The position numbers were made by a program, and so were the translations under genes. A stretch of DNA of 64,000 bases from the NCBI GenBank assembly GCA_028689545.1, contig JAQVCX010000008.1, positions 1 to 64,000 on the forward strand. The letters run 5' to 3'. Under the pieces are notes generated by a model. That model searched no databases. It worked only from the letters and a program-made list of their open reading frames with translations, and was not told the DNA's origin. The DNA is from Parabacteroides sp. Its GTDB lineage: Bacteria > Bacteroidota > Bacteroidia > Bacteroidales > Tannerellaceae. Positions 45,399 through 54,165 of this stretch are shown here, one piece after another. How positions within the stretch are numbered: position 1 is the first letter of the stretch; every line of letters starts with the position of its first letter.

Positions 45399-46501
45399 GA
45401 AAGTACCGGATCATAATAAGTGGTGGTGGTACGGGAGGCCATATCTTCCCGGCCATATCTATCGCTAATACGTTCAAGAAACGTTTTCCGGAAACGGAGA
45501 TATTATTTGTAGGCGCGGAAGACCGCATGGAGATGGATAAGGTTCCGGCTGCCGGTTATAAAATCGTAGGTTTACCGGTGAGTGGCTTTGATCGTGCTCA
45601 CTTGATGAACAACGTGAAGGTCATGGCTCGTTTGGCGAAAAGCTTGCGCTTAGCGAGGAAGACGATCCGTGAGTTCAAGCCGGATATAGCGGTCGGCGTG
45701 GGCGGTTATGCCAGTGGACCGACTTTATGGATGGCGGCTTCGCTAGGTATTCCAGCGTTGATACAGGAGCAAAACTCATATGCCGGTGTGACCAATAAGT
45801 TGTTGGCGAAGAAAGCAAGCAAGATTTGTGTCGCTTATGAGGCTATGGAGAAGTTCTTTCCGGCGGATAAGGTCGTGATTACGGGAAATCCGGTGCGACA
45901 GGATTTGGAAGAGGCTTCAGGCAAGAAAGAAGAAGCCTTGGCGTTCTTCGGGCTTTCCCCGGAGAAAAAGACGATCCTTGTGGTAGGTGGTAGCCTTGGC
46001 GCACGGACGATCAACCAGAGCATACAGGGTGGTTTGGATCAGTTTTTCGCCTCGGATGTACAGGTTATCTGGCAAACCGGGCGATATTATTATAACGACG
46101 CTTCCAAGCATTTGAAGGCGTATCGGGGAATGTCTGTTTGGTGCTCGGACTTTATTACCCGTATGGATTATGCTTATTCTGCGGCCGATTTGGTGATATC
46201 TCGTGCGGGAGCCAGTTCTATTTCCGAGCTTTGCCTATTAGGTAAACCGGTAGTCTTGGTACCTTCGCCGAACGTGGCGGAAGACCATCAGACCAAGAAT
46301 GCCTTGGCCTTGGTCAATAGGGAGGCCGCTGTTATGATCACCGATAAAGACGCCGAGAGGGATCTGGTGCCTACCGCCTTGAAGATTGTTCGCGACGAAA
46401 AACGGTTGCGTACGTTGAGCCGTAATATCGAGACCTTGGCGCAACGTCATAGCGCGGACCGTATCGTGGATGAGATAGTTAAGATTATAGATAAGAAATA
46501 A
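45395..46501 (+). CDS. murG: UDP-GlcNAc:lipid I N-acetylglucosaminyltransferase
   Basis: The 368-residue peripheral inner-membrane GT28 enzyme makes lipid II. It has the glycine-rich GGGTGGHIFPAI loop (about 9-20), QEQNSYAGVTNKLLA, VVGGSLGARTINQ and the UDP-GlcNAc-binding SRAGASSISELCLLGKPVVLVP. Length is standard. Its ATG overlaps the ftsW stop by 4 bases, and murC starts 5 bases after its stop. Confidence 0.97.
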   Translation: MRKYRIIISGGGTGGHIFPAISIANTFKKRFPETEILFVGAEDRMEMDKVPAAGYKIVGLPVSGFDRAHLMNNVKVMARLAKSLRLARKTIREFKPDIAVGVGGYASGPTLWMAASLGIPALIQEQNSYAGVTNKLLAKKASKICVAYEAMEKFFPADKVVITGNPVRQDLEEASGKKEEALAFFGLSPEKKTILVVGGSLGARTINQSIQGGLDQFFASDVQVIWQTGRYYYNDASKHLKAYRGMSVWCSDFITRMDYAYSAADLVISRAGASSISELCLLGKPVVLVPSPNVAEDHQTKNALALVNREAAVMITDKDAERDLVPTALKIVRDEKRLRTLSRNIETLAQRHSADRIVDEIVKIIDKK

Positions 46502-46506
46502 AGGAT

Positions 46507-47895
46507 ATGGATATAAATAAAGTGACAGCGGTGTATTTCGTAGGTGCCGGAGGCATAGGGATGAGTGCCTTGATTCGTTATTTCCTCTCCAAGGGAAAGC
46601 GAGTGGGCGGATATGATAAGACCCCGTCCGATTTAACCGAGGAGTTGAAAAAGGAGGGAGCCGATATTCACTATGAGGATAATATAGCTTTGATCGGGGA
46701 GGTATTTAAGTCGCCTGCCGATACGTTGGTGGTTTATACGCCGGCGGTCCCGGAGTCGCATACGGAATTGACCTATTTCCGTGCGCATGGTTTCGAGGTG
46801 ATGAAGCGGGCACGTGTCTTGGGAGAGATCACGAAAAGCAGCCGGGGGTTATGCGTGGCAGGAACGCATGGCAAGACTACGACCTCTTCTATGTTGGCGC
46901 ATTTGCTGAAACAATCGCCGGTGGATTGCAATGCTTTCCTCGGAGGAATCCTAAAGAACTACGAGAGTAATTTGATGTTGTCCGACACGAGCGACTTAAC
47001 CGTCATCGAGGCGGATGAGTTTGATCGTTCTTTCCATTGGCTTACTCCTTATATGGCGGTGATTACTTCCGCCGATCCGGATCATTTGGATATTTACGGC
47101 ACGGCGGAGGCTTATCGGGAGAGTTTCGAGAAATTTACCTCCTTAATCCGCCCCGATGGTTGTTTATTGATCAAGAAAGGAATCAATGTAACGCCCCGTT
47201 TACAGGAGAGAGTGAAGAAATATACCTATTCCGCTACGGAAAAAGCGGACTTTTACGCTGAAAATATTCGTATTTGCGAAGGAAATATTACCTTTGACTT
47301 CGTTGGCCCGGAAATCCGTATTCCTGACGTGGAATTAGGTGTTCCCATAAAGGTAAATATAGAGAACGGGGTAGCGGCTATGGCGATAGCTTGGTTGAAC
47401 GGAGTGAAACCGGAGGATCTGAAAAAAGGTATGGTTACATTTGCCGGACCTCGCCGCCGTTTCGATTTCCATTTGAAGACTGATCAAGTGGTATTGATCG
47501 ATGATTACGCCCATCATCCGGCCGAATTGAGACAAAGTATCTTGTCGGTGAAGGAATTATATAAGGGTCGTAAGGTGACGGGTATTTTCCAACCGCATCT
47601 ATATACTCGTACCCGGGATTTCGCGGATGATTTTGCCGCGAGTCTCTCCTTGTTGGACGAGTTGATCTTGCTGGATATCTATCCGGCTCGTGAGGAACCG
47701 ATTCCGGGAGTGACCTCTCGGATCATTTTTGATAAGGTGACGATCCCTTCCAAGACGCTGTGTAAGAAGGAAGAGCTTTTGGACGTGGTTGCCGCCGGGA
47801 AATATGAGGTAGTATTAATGGTGGGTGCTGGCAATATCGATCGTTTGGTGGAGCCTGTAAAAGAAATTTTATGTAAACAAATAAGGAAACCGTGA
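46507..47895 (+). CDS. murC: UDP-MurNAc:L-alanine ligase
   Basis: The 462-residue cytosolic ligase adds the first peptide residue to UDP-MurNAc. It starts with the Rossmann motif FVGAGGIGMSALIRY. The P-loop is VAGTHGKTTTSS (about 117-128), with EADEFDRSFHWL and DDYAHHPAELRQSI. The intact GTHGKTT contrasts with the altered loop of the Mur-like protein encoded at 20775. Its last bases overlap the GTG start of ftsQ. Confidence 0.97.
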   Translation: MDINKVTAVYFVGAGGIGMSALIRYFLSKGKRVGGYDKTPSDLTEELKKEGADIHYEDNIALIGEVFKSPADTLVVYTPAVPESHTELTYFRAHGFEVMKRARVLGEITKSSRGLCVAGTHGKTTTSSMLAHLLKQSPVDCNAFLGGILKNYESNLMLSDTSDLTVIEADEFDRSFHWLTPYMAVITSADPDHLDIYGTAEAYRESFEKFTSLIRPDGCLLIKKGINVTPRLQERVKKYTYSATEKADFYAENIRICEGNITFDFVGPEIRIPDVELGVPIKVNIENGVAAMAIAWLNGVKPEDLKKGMVTFAGPRRRFDFHLKTDQVVLIDDYAHHPAELRQSILSVKELYKGRKVTGIFQPHLYTRTRDFADDFAASLSLLDELILLDIYPAREEPIPGVTSRIIFDKVTIPSKTLCKKEELLDVVAAGKYEVVLMVGAGNIDRLVEPVKEILCKQIRKP

Positions 47896-48620
47896 TCCGA
47901 ATAATTTCCATAGTAGTAGCCACGTTGTTGTTCTGTTACATCGTGTTTGTCTCGTTTTTCTTCCGGGAAATACGTCAGGACTCTATTTGCCAAGATCTGC
48001 AAGTCGTGGTGAAAGACAGTCTGGATAAGCACTTCGTAAGCGAGAGCGACCTTGTGTCTATACTGAAGAAAGCCGGGTTAAATCCGATCAAGCGGTCGAT
48101 GGCAGATGTGAATACGGATCGGATAGAAACGGAATTGCTTAAGAATGAGATGATAGCCCAAGTGGAGGCGTATAAGACTCCTTCGGGAATCATCAAACTG
48201 GAGGTCACGCAAAAGATGCCTATTCTCCGGATTATGGGGGTCAGAGGTAGTTATTACGTGGATAATCAGGGAACCTCCATGCCGATCAGTCGTAGGTATG
48301 TCGCACATGTGCCAATTGTGAGTGGATATGTGGAAAAAGAGCTTGCGGTGACCGACTTATACAAATTTGCACTATTTTTGCAAGAGAATGAGTTCTGGAA
48401 TGACCAGATTGAACAAATCTATGTCTATCCGGATAATGATATAGAACTTATTCCAAGAGTGGGTAACCACCGGATCATGCTGGGTACTTTGGATGAATTT
48501 GAAGAAAAACTTGCGAATTTAAAGCTTTTCTATGAACAAGCGATCCCTAAAGTGGGTTGGGAAAAGTATGGTATGATTAATTTAAAATATAAGAATCAGA
48601 TTGTTTGTACTAAAAAATAG
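47892..48620 (+). CDS. ftsQ: Cell division protein FtsQ
   Basis: The 242-residue bitopic protein starts with GTG, overlapping the murC stop (GTGA). It has one N-terminal membrane helix (IISIVVATLLFCYIVFVSFF, about 3-22), a POTRA-like domain (VVKDSLDKHFVSESDLVSIL), then LEVTQKMPILRIMG and a FtsQ beta domain (WNDQIEQIYVYPDNDIELIP). Sequence is weakly conserved, as usual for FtsQ. Position and layout support the call. It links the FtsL/FtsI/FtsW complex to the early divisome. Confidence 0.9.
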   Translation: MIRIISIVVATLLFCYIVFVSFFFREIRQDSICQDLQVVVKDSLDKHFVSESDLVSILKKAGLNPIKRSMADVNTDRIETELLKNEMIAQVEAYKTPSGIIKLEVTQKMPILRIMGVRGSYYVDNQGTSMPISRRYVAHVPIVSGYVEKELAVTDLYKFALFLQENEFWNDQIEQIYVYPDNDIELIPRVGNHRIMLGTLDEFEEKLANLKLFYEQAIPKVGWEKYGMINLKYKNQIVCTKK

Positions 48621-48625
48621 ATGAT

Positions 48626-49984
48626 ATGGCATACACAAACTTTATAGCAGCTATTGATTTAGGTACCTCCCATATGGTAGGAATGGTGGGGACTAAGAAT
48701 ACGACGGGTGCTCTTTCAATCATCGCCTACGAAGTTGAGAACTCCGGCACCTGCATACGAAGAGGATGTGTATATAACGTGAAGGAGACGGCGAGTAAGA
48801 TAAAACGCTTGATCCTCAAGTTGGAGAATAAGCTGGGGGGAGCCAAGATCGGGCAGGTATATGTGGGACTGGGTGGCCAGTCACTCCGTTCTATCGAGCA
48901 TACGGTTTGCAAGGTATTGGGTACGGAAGGTGTGGTTACGGAGGAGATTATAGACTCTCTTTATCAAGAGTGTAAGGATTATCGTCCGGATATGTTGACC
49001 GTTCTTGACGTGGTTTCTCCTTCCTATTTTTTAGATGATAAGCCAGAGTCTAACCCGGTGGGCGTGCCTTGTAGCCGTATCGAGGCTCGTTATAAGTTGA
49101 TCGTTGGACGTCCTTCCTTGAAATTAAATATTATCAATAGTATCTCAGAACAGGCGAAGGTCGAGATCGCCGGTATCCTCGTGTCACCTCTTGCGTTGGG
49201 AGATGTCGTCTTGAGCGACAATGAGAAAGACTTGGGTTGCGCCTTGATCGGCTTCGGTGCCGGCGTGACGACAATATCTACCTATAAGGGTGGCAAGTTG
49301 GCTAGCCTTTCCGTTGTTCCCTTTGGAGGTAATTTGATAACAAAAGATATCACCGATCTCAGGGTCGTAGAATCTGAGTCGGAACGCTTGAAGATCACCT
49401 ATGGTAGTGCGAAAGCGGATCGGGATAATGATATGACCATCCAAGTGAGTTTAGCGGATGGCATGGGCTTGCGTGAGATTAAGTTGGCTGAGTTGAACGG
49501 CGTGATCGAGGCCCGTATGGATGAGATCTTAGAGAATGTATATGCTCGTCTGGAAGCTACAGGCTTGATGAGCGCTCTCGGTGCCGGCATCGTGATTACG
49601 GGTGGTGGTGCCGCGTTGAAGAATTTACCGGCCGTGATGAGCGAACGCTTGAAGATGGAGGTTCGCTACTCATCGGTTCGCAAGGGGGTTGTCGCTAGTG
49701 GTGATTTAGTGGTCGCCAGCAATCCTGAATATGCGGTAGCCGTCGGCCTCTTGGCGAAAGGAACTAAGAATTGCGCATTATATATACCTCCTAAACCGGA
49801 GCCTAAGATTGAGCCGGTGGTTGAGCCTGAACCGACAGTGGTACCGACTCCGGAACCGGAACCCGTCAAGGAGAAGCCGAAGAAAGAGAAGAAAAAAGGT
49901 CCCGGCTTGTTCGGGCGGTTGACAAAAGGAATCGATACCTTTGGTAAGACCCTCTTCGATGACGATGATAACGAGAGTAAATAA
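48626..49984 (+). CDS. ftsA: Actin-like divisome protein FtsA
   Basis: The 452-residue actin-fold ATPase tethers FtsZ to the membrane. Phosphate-1 motif AAIDLGTSHMVGMVG, SHS2-region QVYVGLGGQSLRSIEH, and adenosine motif IVITGGGAALKNLP are visible. After about residue 390 comes a Pro/Glu-rich linker (PEPKIEPVVEPEPTV), a Lys-rich stretch, and a C-terminal GLFGRLTKGIDTFGKTLF helix that should bind the membrane. It starts 5 bases after ftsQ and precedes ftsZ. Confidence 0.96.
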   Translation: MAYTNFIAAIDLGTSHMVGMVGTKNTTGALSIIAYEVENSGTCIRRGCVYNVKETASKIKRLILKLENKLGGAKIGQVYVGLGGQSLRSIEHTVCKVLGTEGVVTEEIIDSLYQECKDYRPDMLTVLDVVSPSYFLDDKPESNPVGVPCSRIEARYKLIVGRPSLKLNIINSISEQAKVEIAGILVSPLALGDVVLSDNEKDLGCALIGFGAGVTTISTYKGGKLASLSVVPFGGNLITKDITDLRVVESESERLKITYGSAKADRDNDMTIQVSLADGMGLREIKLAELNGVIEARMDEILENVYARLEATGLMSALGAGIVITGGGAALKNLPAVMSERLKMEVRYSSVRKGVVASGDLVVASNPEYAVAVGLLAKGTKNCALYIPPKPEPKIEPVVEPEPTVVPTPEPEPVKEKPKKEKKKGPGLFGRLTKGIDTFGKTLFDDDDNESK

Positions 49985-50017
49985 CGTGATCTACGAATGT
50001 AATAAAACCGGAAGACA

Positions 50018-51382
50018 ATGGACGATACAATATTAAATTTTAATTATCCTACGGATACTCCCAAAATCATTAAGGTGATTGGTGTTGGAGGCGGTGGCGG
50101 AAACGCTGTTACTCATATGTATAAGGAGGGCATACACGACGTTACATTCGTGTTATGTAATACGGATAATCAAGCCTTGAACCGTTCGGATGTTCCTATC
50201 AAGTTATTGTTGGGACGTGAGATCACGCAGGGATTGGGCGCGGGAAATAAGCCGGAACGTGCGATGATGGCTGCCGAGGAGAGTCTGGAGGATCTTCGAG
50301 GTATGCTGAACGACGGTACGAAGATGGTATTCATTACCGCTGGTATGGGTGGTGGTACCGGTACGGGTGCCGCTCCGGTTATCGCTCGTATCGCGAAGGA
50401 TATGGGAATATTGACGGTAGGTATCGTAACCATTCCTTTCTTGTTCGAGGGTGAGCGTAAGATTATACAGGCTTTGAATGGCGTAGAAGAGATCGCGAAG
50501 AACGTGGATGCCTTATTGGTGATCAATAACGAGCGTTTGCGTGAGATTTATTCGGACCTTTCCGTGATGAACGCTTTCGGCAAGGCCGATGATACCTTGA
50601 CGATCGCCGCCAAGAGTATTGCGGAGATCATTACGCTTCCGGGTATTATCAACCTCGACTTCGCCGATGTCAACACTACGATGAAAGATGGTGGTGTCGC
50701 TTTGATGAGTAATGGTTTTGGTGAAGGAGAAGGACGTGTTCGCCAAGCGGTGGAAGACGCTCTGAATTCTCCGCTATTAAGCAATAACGACGTAAAGAAC
50801 GCCAAGAAGATCCTGTTCAACGTATATTTCAGCGAGGAAGCCGAGTTGCGAATGGAGGAGATGAACGACGTGCATAACTTTATGTCCGAGTTTAACCGAG
50901 ATATAGAGGTTATCTGGGGTACTGCCGTGGATAATACGTTAGGTAATAAAGTAAAGATGACGATCCTTGCTACTGGATTTACGATGGATGATATTCCATT
51001 GATCGCTAATAAACGTAGGAATGAGGCCGCTCAGATGACGGAGGAAGAATTGCGTTTAGAGGAAGAGCGAATCGAGAAAGAGCGTAAGGAGCGTGATTTG
51101 ATTGGTAAATATTATGGTGCTTCCGCACAAAAGGCGGGTCGTTTTACCTCTCGTGCGAAAGCGGTGGTATTGACTCAGGAAGAGTTGGACGATGATGCCT
51201 TGATCGCTTTGATAGAGGATAACCCGACTTATAACCGGGATCCGAAGATCGTAGCCCGTGCCCGTTCCAAGGTCGCGGGAGAGGATATTCAAGTATCGGC
51301 TCCGACAACGGCGAAGCAACCGGTTAACCAATCTCACCAAGATTCTCAGCGGGGAGGTAAACAAGTGATCAGTTTTCGATAG
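50018..51382 (+). CDS. ftsZ: Tubulin-like divisome GTPase FtsZ
   Basis: The 454-residue GTPase polymerises into the Z-ring. It has the N-terminal loop IGVGGGGGNAVTHM, the tubulin signature MGGGTGTG (about 110-117), NNERLREIYSDLSV and the T7 loop NLDFADV. The GTPase core ends near 330. A charged helix (EEELRLEEERIEKERKERD) and a tail follow, in which LIEDNPTYNRDP looks like the conserved FtsA-binding segment. The extreme C-terminus is KQVISFR. It has a 33-base leader after ftsA. Confidence 0.97.
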   Translation: MDDTILNFNYPTDTPKIIKVIGVGGGGGNAVTHMYKEGIHDVTFVLCNTDNQALNRSDVPIKLLLGREITQGLGAGNKPERAMMAAEESLEDLRGMLNDGTKMVFITAGMGGGTGTGAAPVIARIAKDMGILTVGIVTIPFLFEGERKIIQALNGVEEIAKNVDALLVINNERLREIYSDLSVMNAFGKADDTLTIAAKSIAEIITLPGIINLDFADVNTTMKDGGVALMSNGFGEGEGRVRQAVEDALNSPLLSNNDVKNAKKILFNVYFSEEAELRMEEMNDVHNFMSEFNRDIEVIWGTAVDNTLGNKVKMTILATGFTMDDIPLIANKRRNEAAQMTEEELRLEEERIEKERKERDLIGKYYGASAQKAGRFTSRAKAVVLTQEELDDDALIALIEDNPTYNRDPKIVARARSKVAGEDIQVSAPTTAKQPVNQSHQDSQRGGKQVISFR

Positions 51383-51401
51383 TTAATAATATAATAAGGA
51401 T

Positions 51402-51851
51402 ATGGATTTATTTGAACAAGTCAGCGAAGACATTAAAAACGCGATGAAGGCGAAAGATAAAGTCGCCTTGGATACCTTAAGAAATATAAAGAAATTCTTC
51501 TTGGAAGCGAAAACCGCTCCTGGAACTAATGACACCTTGACGGATGCGGATGCCTTGAAGATCATGCAGAAGTTGGTGAAACAAGGAAAAGACTCTGCTA
51601 CCATTTATCTACAACAGAGCCGTCAAGACCTAGCGGATGTGGAGTTGGAACAGGTGAAAGTGATTGAGAAATATTTGCCTCAACAAATGTCTGCCGAGGA
51701 ATTGGAAAAAGAAGTGAAAGCCATTATCGCTCAAGTCGGTGCCGTTGGTCCGAAAGATATGGGTAAGGTAATGGGCGTAGCCTCAAAAGCTTTGGCGGGA
51801 AGAGCCGAAGGACGGATGATTTCCGAGACAGTTAAGCGTTTACTTAATTAA
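51402..51851 (+). CDS. GatB/YqeY domain protein
   Basis: The 149-residue cytosolic helical protein of the YqeY family is homologous to the C-terminal tRNA-binding domain of GatB. It begins LFEQVSEDIKNAMKAKDKVA and contains YLPQQMSAEELEKEVKAII and KDMGKVMGVASKALAGRAEG. A tRNA-related role is assumed from the domain only. It lies 19 bases after ftsZ and closes the cluster before the hairpin at 51875. Confidence 0.92.
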   Translation: MDLFEQVSEDIKNAMKAKDKVALDTLRNIKKFFLEAKTAPGTNDTLTDADALKIMQKLVKQGKDSATIYLQQSRQDLADVELEQVKVIEKYLPQQMSAEELEKEVKAIIAQVGAVGPKDMGKVMGVASKALAGRAEGRMISETVKRLLN

Positions 51852-51874
51852 TCGATTCATACGAAAACCGCGCT

Positions 51875-51910
51875 AAGGGCATTCTGACAATTACTCGTTA
51901 GAATGTCCTT
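51875..51910 (+). terminator. Probable terminator at the end of the division cluster
   Basis: AAGGGCATTCT (51875-51885) pairs with AGAATGTCCTT (51900-51910) with a G:U pair, and the stem extends inward. Only a loose T-rich stretch follows (GCTTTTCTT). Confidence 0.5.
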
Positions 51911-51966
51911 GATACGCTTTTCTTGTATATGCTTTTTCCTTTGACAATTTAATTCTTTAGAAAACC

Positions 51967-53376
51967 ATGATTACTTTTACATGTTGTCTGATAGCCCTTA
52001 TTGTTGGATATTTTACGTATGGTAAATTTATCGAACGAGTGTTTGGTATAGATCCCTCCCGGGGTACTCCCGCTTTTACGAAACAAGATGGTGTCGATTA
52101 TATGCCATTGCCTACTTGGAAGATTTTCATGATCCAGTTTTTGAATATAGCGGGTCTGGGACCTATTTTTGGTGCTATTATGGGTGCTAAATTCGGGGTA
52201 GCCTCTTTCCTTTGGATCGTATTGGGAAGTATATTTGCCGGTGCCACCCATGATGCCTTATCGGGAATGCTCTCGTTGCGGCATGATGGAGAAAGTCTTC
52301 CGGAATTGATCGGGCGGTATTTGGGGAACAACTTTAAGCAATTTATGCGGGGTTTTACGGTTATCTTGATGATCTTGGTGGGCGCTGTTTTCGTAGCCGG
52401 GCCTGCGGGGTTGCTAGCTAAACTGACTCCGGACTATCTGAATGCTACCTTCTGGATTATTGTCGTGTTCATCTATTATATACTGGCTACTTTATTACCT
52501 GTTGATAAGATTATCGGAAAGATCTATCCATTATTTGCCATCGCTTTACTATTTATGGCCGTAGGTATCTTGGTGATGTTATTCATTAACCAGCCGTCGT
52601 TGCCTGAGATTACGGATGGACTTGGTAATACGCATCCGAGAGGCTTGCCTATTTTCCCGATTATGTTTGTAAGTATCGCTTGTGGTGCTATCTCTGGTTT
52701 TCATGCTACCCAAAGCCCATTGATGGCCCGTTGTATGAAAAGTGAGAAATATGCCCGTCCTGTATTTTACGGAGCGATGATTACCGAAGGTATCGTAGCC
52801 TTGATCTGGGCTGCTTCCGCTACGTATTTCTTCCACAATAACGGAATGGAGGAGAACAATGCCGCTGTCATAGTGGACAGTATCACGAAAGAGTGGCTGG
52901 GCTCTGTTGGAGGTGTATTAGCGATACTGGGTGTGATAGCAGCTCCTATCACGTCCGGAGATACGGCTTTCCGTTCGGCTCGTCTGATTGTCGCCGACTT
53001 CCTGCATGTGGAGCAAAAGACGATGGCTAAGCGTCTGATGATTTGTATTCCCATGTTTATTGTCGCGATAGGAATCTTACTGTATAGTCAAAAAGATAAG
53101 GATGGATTCGATATGATCTGGCGTTATTTCGCATGGAGTAATCAAACGTTGGCCGTATTTACCCTATGGGCCTTAACCGTATATTTGGTACAAGCAAAGA
53201 AATTATATGTGATAACCTTGATCCCCGCCTTATTCATGACGGCGGTATGCTCTACCTATATCTTTGTGGCTCCGGAAGGATTTGGTCTTTCCTCTGGTAT
53301 TTCTCAACTTTTGGGGCTACTAGTCACATTGATCGTTTTCGGGGTCTTCTTAGTGTGGAAAAGGAGGAATGTATAA
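51967..53376 (+). CDS. cstA: CstA family peptide/pyruvate transporter
   Basis: The 469-residue polytopic inner-membrane protein has about 13 helices. It has family signatures YGKFIERVFGIDPSRGTPAF, DGVDYMPLPTWKIFMIQFLN, AGLGPIFGAIMGAKFG, GATHDALSGMLSLRHDGESL, SGFHATQSPLMARC and APITSGDTAFRSARLI. It is the short form found in Bacteroidota (E. coli CstA is about 700 residues). The family imports peptides or pyruvate during carbon limitation. It ends at a strong bidirectional terminator. Confidence 0.93.
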   Translation: MITFTCCLIALIVGYFTYGKFIERVFGIDPSRGTPAFTKQDGVDYMPLPTWKIFMIQFLNIAGLGPIFGAIMGAKFGVASFLWIVLGSIFAGATHDALSGMLSLRHDGESLPELIGRYLGNNFKQFMRGFTVILMILVGAVFVAGPAGLLAKLTPDYLNATFWIIVVFIYYILATLLPVDKIIGKIYPLFAIALLFMAVGILVMLFINQPSLPEITDGLGNTHPRGLPIFPIMFVSIACGAISGFHATQSPLMARCMKSEKYARPVFYGAMITEGIVALIWAASATYFFHNNGMEENNAAVIVDSITKEWLGSVGGVLAILGVIAAPITSGDTAFRSARLIVADFLHVEQKTMAKRLMICIPMFIVAIGILLYSQKDKDGFDMIWRYFAWSNQTLAVFTLWALTVYLVQAKKLYVITLIPALFMTAVCSTYIFVAPEGFGLSSGISQLLGLLVTLIVFGVFLVWKRRNV

Positions 53377-53380
53377 AAAA

Positions 53381-53408
53381 AAGGCTGACTAAAATGTAAG
53401 TCAGCCTT
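53381..53408. terminator. Bidirectional terminator between cstA and rprY
   Basis: AAGGCTGACT (53381-53390) pairs perfectly with AGTCAGCCTT (53399-53408) and has A-rich sequence on the left and TTTTC on the right. It can serve both convergent genes. Confidence 0.9.
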
Positions 53409-53431
53409 TTCTATCGTTTTGTTTAAGTGGA

Positions 53432-54163
53432 TTAAAGCACTTGTATGCCTTCCTCACGTGCCTGTTCCTCTCCGGAAGGAGTGATTAATTTATAGCCCTT
53501 GCCGTGGATGTTGATGATCTCGATACCCGGATCGTCTTTCAATAATTTACGTAGTTTCGTGATATAGACATCCATGCTACGAGCGTTGAAATAGTTATCG
53601 TCTACCCAGATTGTCTTCAAGGCGTAGTTACGCTCAAGGATCTCATTCGCATGGGCGCATAATAAGCTTAATAACTCGCATTCCTTCGTGGTAAGTTTCG
53701 TAACCTTGTCGTCGATAGCCAATGTTTGTTTTTGGGTATCGAACAAGAAGTTCCCTAACTTGTAGAAAGGAATATCTTTCATCTTCTTACCTTTCACACG
53801 GCGAAGGATGGCCTCGATACGAAGCAATAGCTCTTCCATGCTAAACGGTTTTGTCAAGTAGTCATCCGCGCCGATCTTGAATCCTTCCAAGATGTCTTCC
53901 TTCATAGTCTTGGCTGTAAGGAAGATAATAGGAATATCAGGATTGATAGAGCGAATTTCTTGTGCCAAGGTAAAACCATCTTTCTTTGGCATCATGACAT
54001 CCAACACACAAAGATCGTATTTACCCTTGGTAAAACCTTTGTATCCGGCTTCTCCGTCAGAGAATAGGTCCGTCACATACCCTTTAGCTTGTAAGTATTC
54101 TCTTAAAAGCATTCCTAAATTCTCATCGTCTTCACAAAAGAAGATCTTTAGTTTTTCTTCCAT
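53432..54163 (-). CDS. rprY: OmpR-family response regulator RprY
   Basis: The 243-residue regulator has a receiver domain (acidic pocket CEDDENLG, phosphoacceptor Asp55 in LDVMMPK, and LTAKT, DDYLTKPFS) and an OmpR/PhoB winged helix (LTTKECELLSLLCAHANEIL, DVYITKLRKLLKDD). It matches RprY of Bacteroides fragilis, known with RprX from its effect on tetracycline resistance regulation and from metabolic/stress gene control. It starts 2 bases after rprX. Confidence 0.93.
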   Translation of the reverse strand: MEEKLKIFFCEDDENLGMLLREYLQAKGYVTDLFSDGEAGYKGFTKGKYDLCVLDVMMPKKDGFTLAQEIRSINPDIPIIFLTAKTMKEDILEGFKIGADDYLTKPFSMEELLLRIEAILRRVKGKKMKDIPFYKLGNFLFDTQKQTLAIDDKVTKLTTKECELLSLLCAHANEILERNYALKTIWVDDNYFNARSMDVYITKLRKLLKDDPGIEIINIHGKGYKLITPSGEEQAREEGIQVL

Positions 54164-54165
54164 AA

